Origin: Pictodentalium vernedei
Taxonomy: Eukaryota; Mollusca; Scaphopoda; Dentaliida; Dentaliidae
Assembly (NCBI GenBank): GCA_031216915.1
Contig: CM062297.1
Coordinates: 829,276,786-829,340,785, forward strand
Length of the DNA stretch: 64,000 nt
Direction of reading: 5' to 3'
Shown: positions 61,629-64,000 of the stretch, piece after piece
Position numbering within the stretch: the first letter of the stretch is position 1
How the letters are laid out: the number at the start of each line of letters is the position of its first letter
Notes under the pieces: generated by a model
Database searches by the model: none
Told to the model about the DNA's origin: nothing
The model's input: the letters and a program-made list of their open reading frames with translations, nothing else
Translations under genes and position numbers: made by a program

Positions 61629-64000
61629 CCAACCATGAAAAAGAATTCACTGTAATTAATCGCTAATTTAATTAAATAGTCGACAATTTGAACTGTTGAA
61701 AGAATTTTAGAGAGAAACAATCAATTTTGTCAGAGAACCAGTCTTAAGTCATTGACCTTGCCATCTGTAGAATCGCTGTTGATTCATTTTATTCGCAAAA
61801 ATGTCGATCCGAACACTCAAAACTCAAAAGATTGCGTTCAGCATATCAGACGTCACAAATTATGAGGTCTCAAATGGGTTTTAAAAATTGTGTGTGCAGG
61901 CATCATTATATCTGGAGGATGGAAAATGTACAAGGATTTTAATTTGAATACGGTGCGAACTGGCCGCTCTGTTTAAATTTCGTGCTTTTTAAACTGAAGC
62001 TAAAAATACAAGTTTGAACTCGGCTTGACGATACATGCACTACTGCCACAAGGCTATCGCATGTGGACTGTACATCGGTCATTTCTGTTCTGCACTGTAA
62101 CAAACGTAGTACACACTGGACGAGAAAAGCTATTTTGTGCAATAATTAACCTTCCAGAGCAGTCATTCGATCGTTTGGAGTAACTGAGTCTGAGGGCAGT
62201 GAGGCAGTTTGAGATTCCATTCTGACTGAGTGAACTCTGCAGTCTTGGTAAGTTTGCACTTTATTTTTCAACATTATAGAGTTTCTGACTTGAAATTTAG
62301 CCTTCTTTTTATTTTACCTCAAGTCTTGATAACCTTTGTTTGAAATGGGCTGCAGTTACAAATAAAACCTTTAGGTTGTCCACATAATACTACAGATATA
62401 CAAAGGGAGAAATATATTGCATGACAACTGCAAGAAAATGTCATGTCTTGTCTCCACAAGTAATTTAGTTTATACACCTTTTTTACAACCTCCCTCCCTC
62501 CCTCCCCACCCCCCCCCCCCCAACCCATCTATAACTTGACAGCATTTTCTTGAAACTCACAAAATGAGTATCCAACAGACTTAGTTAGAGGCTGAAAGAG
62601 AAATAAGGGGTGGGGGGTGGGGTGGGGGAGTTCTCACCAGTAAGCTCCAACTTATTTTGATTGATAATATTTTCAAAGATTGATTAATGTTTACATTATT
62701 TTGTACTAGTAGTACTATACTGCACCAGTTTGTTATCTGAACGGTTCTGTCAATATTTTTTTCTTGGTATCTGGTTCAAAACAAAATAATTTTTTATGTG
62801 TCTGCTCCAATATCTTGTAAGTCTTAAATTTGGAATTTGGTATTCTGAATTTGCATTTTGTAAGTAGTTTTAAAGAGGACTGATAGAAGGTGGCTAAAAT
62901 GATAATGATAGGCTTTTGTAGAACATTTTCTTGGGGATCCGATAGGGGCTGACCAATCAAACTGCCTTGAACTTTTGTTTCAAAATCAAAATGCAGGCCC
63001 TTGCCTCGAATTTGCCTATGAAAATGCTCTTCCCACTGCCCTGATATATGCCAAAATTATAAAAATACCCCCTCCGTCTGAACACTCTGTTCTGAAAATA
63101 CCAGTCCTTTTCAATGAAAACTGCAAAATTAACTGCTTATTGGTGAGGGGGTGGGTGTGCCTCAACCCCCTTCCCATCTCATACACCCATGTAACTAAGT
63201 CACATAGGTAGCATTCGATTTAAGTTTTGTTGCTGAGAATTAAAGCAAAATAAGAAATATCCTTGTAAAACAGAAATACTAGCAAAAATCCTAAATTAGT
63301 CATTTAAAAATACACATCAATCTGTGTCTGGAAAATATTGTCATATTGTCTATGTTTTAAATATTCTAATAATTTTTTTGGAATTTCAGGGAAGTCATCT
63401 CATAAAACTGACAATATATTACATTCATCAGACCACATGTATTTACCACCCCTCCCCTCTTCATGGTCTCATTCCCAACCTACTCGAGATTTTTCAGAAT
63501 TTCTGTAGTGGGTAGCTGATAACATTTTTTAAGTTTCCCCAGTACAAACTCCAGAAAGTCATATTTTAGCAATACTAGATCCCCCTAAAAAGCCCTTCCA
63601 CCCTGACCTCACAAAAAAAAAAAATAAAATAAAATAATCCTGTTGCCCCAACACCCACTAGCACGTAAAAAAACATTGGTTCCACAAATGTAAAATACCG
63701 AGTTTTTCTTATAAAACCAGGCTTTTCATTCTTCGGAATTTATTTTCTTTATTCAGCTAGTGTGGGGCGGGGGGGGGGGGCATCTAGTAAGGCCTAAGGG
63801 TGGAATTGGATATAGTTAATTAGTAACTGCATGCACTAGCTGTCAAACATCTCCATGCGCGGTCGGCGTGTCGTCGACGTCGTCTGTTTTTCCGCTTCAT
63901 GTTAACAAGTATTCAAGATTCATGTTCAGTCTTGCTTCCTGAGGACTGCTTCACCTTGATATGCTTTTCAAAGTATGTTTGCGTTGGCAAACGTGCTGCT
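61629..64000. other. Repeat-poor end of window, no gene supported
   Basis: None of the families above occurs. C-rich (62495..62522), G-rich (62608..62630) and G12 (63769..63780) runs are present. A donor-like CTTG|GTAAGT at 62246..62255 and CpG-containing DNA at 63850..63900 could mark the approach of a gene, but no exon can be shown. Confidence 0.45.

Overview
This window is animal (metazoan) intergenic DNA. It is AT-rich, contains no intact host gene that can be supported, and is packed with short transposable elements. The evidence for an animal is the presence of CR1/L2-like non-LTR retrotransposon fragments, SINEs with tRNA-like and 5S-rRNA-like heads, many palindromic MITEs with TTAA, TA or 8-bp target signatures, and long microsatellites. 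The mix fits a marine invertebrate (deuterostome or lophotrochozoan), but the species cannot be told from this sequence alone.

The most abundant element is a roughly 240-255 bp MITE family, called here TTAA-I. It begins TTAA-CCCTTTACC and ends GGTAAAGGG-TTAA, with a near-perfect central hairpin, and has about 20 whole or partial copies from 6.2 to 59.1 kb. Two other TTAA-flanked palindromic families (TTAA-II, TTAA-III) share the layout. TTAA plus CCC termini are the hallmark of the piggyBac superfamily. A second abundant family (hAT-N1, about 680 bp, ends CAGGGCTGGGAG) and a second hAT-like element at 23.3 kb with a perfect 8-bp duplication are also present, with two TA-flanked mariner-like MITE families (G and P).

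A SINE family of about 360 bp is present in at least seven copies. Its body is constant, but its promoter head is tRNA-Cys-like, another tRNA-like, or 5S-rRNA-like, and several copies have clear 11-15 bp target-site duplications. A different tRNA-like SINE (SINE-B) lies at 30.1 kb with a duplicated tail at 32.5 kb.

Layout: 0-8.5 kb, nested hAT-N1, TTAA-I/II, SINEs and a 203-bp palindrome; 8.5-17 kb, SINEs, families G and H, and a tRNA-like duplicated unit; 17-24 kb, dense TTAA-I copies, a family M insert and a hAT element; 24-27 kb, a repeat-poor stretch; 27-32.8 kb, TTAA-I/II, two SINEs with 5S heads, and duplicated block K; 32.8-37.3 kb, a 4.5-kb foldback element with roughly 650-bp inverted ends that look promoter-like and an internal, deleted CR1-like LINE; 37.3-41.7 kb, degenerate tandem arrays; 42-43.6 kb, LINE 3' end; 43.8-50 kb, hAT-N1 copies, families P and G, and a LINE split by hAT-N1; 50-55 kb, mostly unannotated DNA plus a 1.66-kb relative of the foldback element; 55-61.6 kb, microsatellites, TTAA-I/III, hAT-N1 and a minisatellite; 61.6-64 kb, repeat-poor, possibly approaching a gene.

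No genes cooperate here. The only recognisable proteins are dead retrotransposon enzymes. The interest lies in element architecture: SINE head exchange, covarying hairpins, promoter-like foldback ends, and internal empty sites that prove individual insertions.
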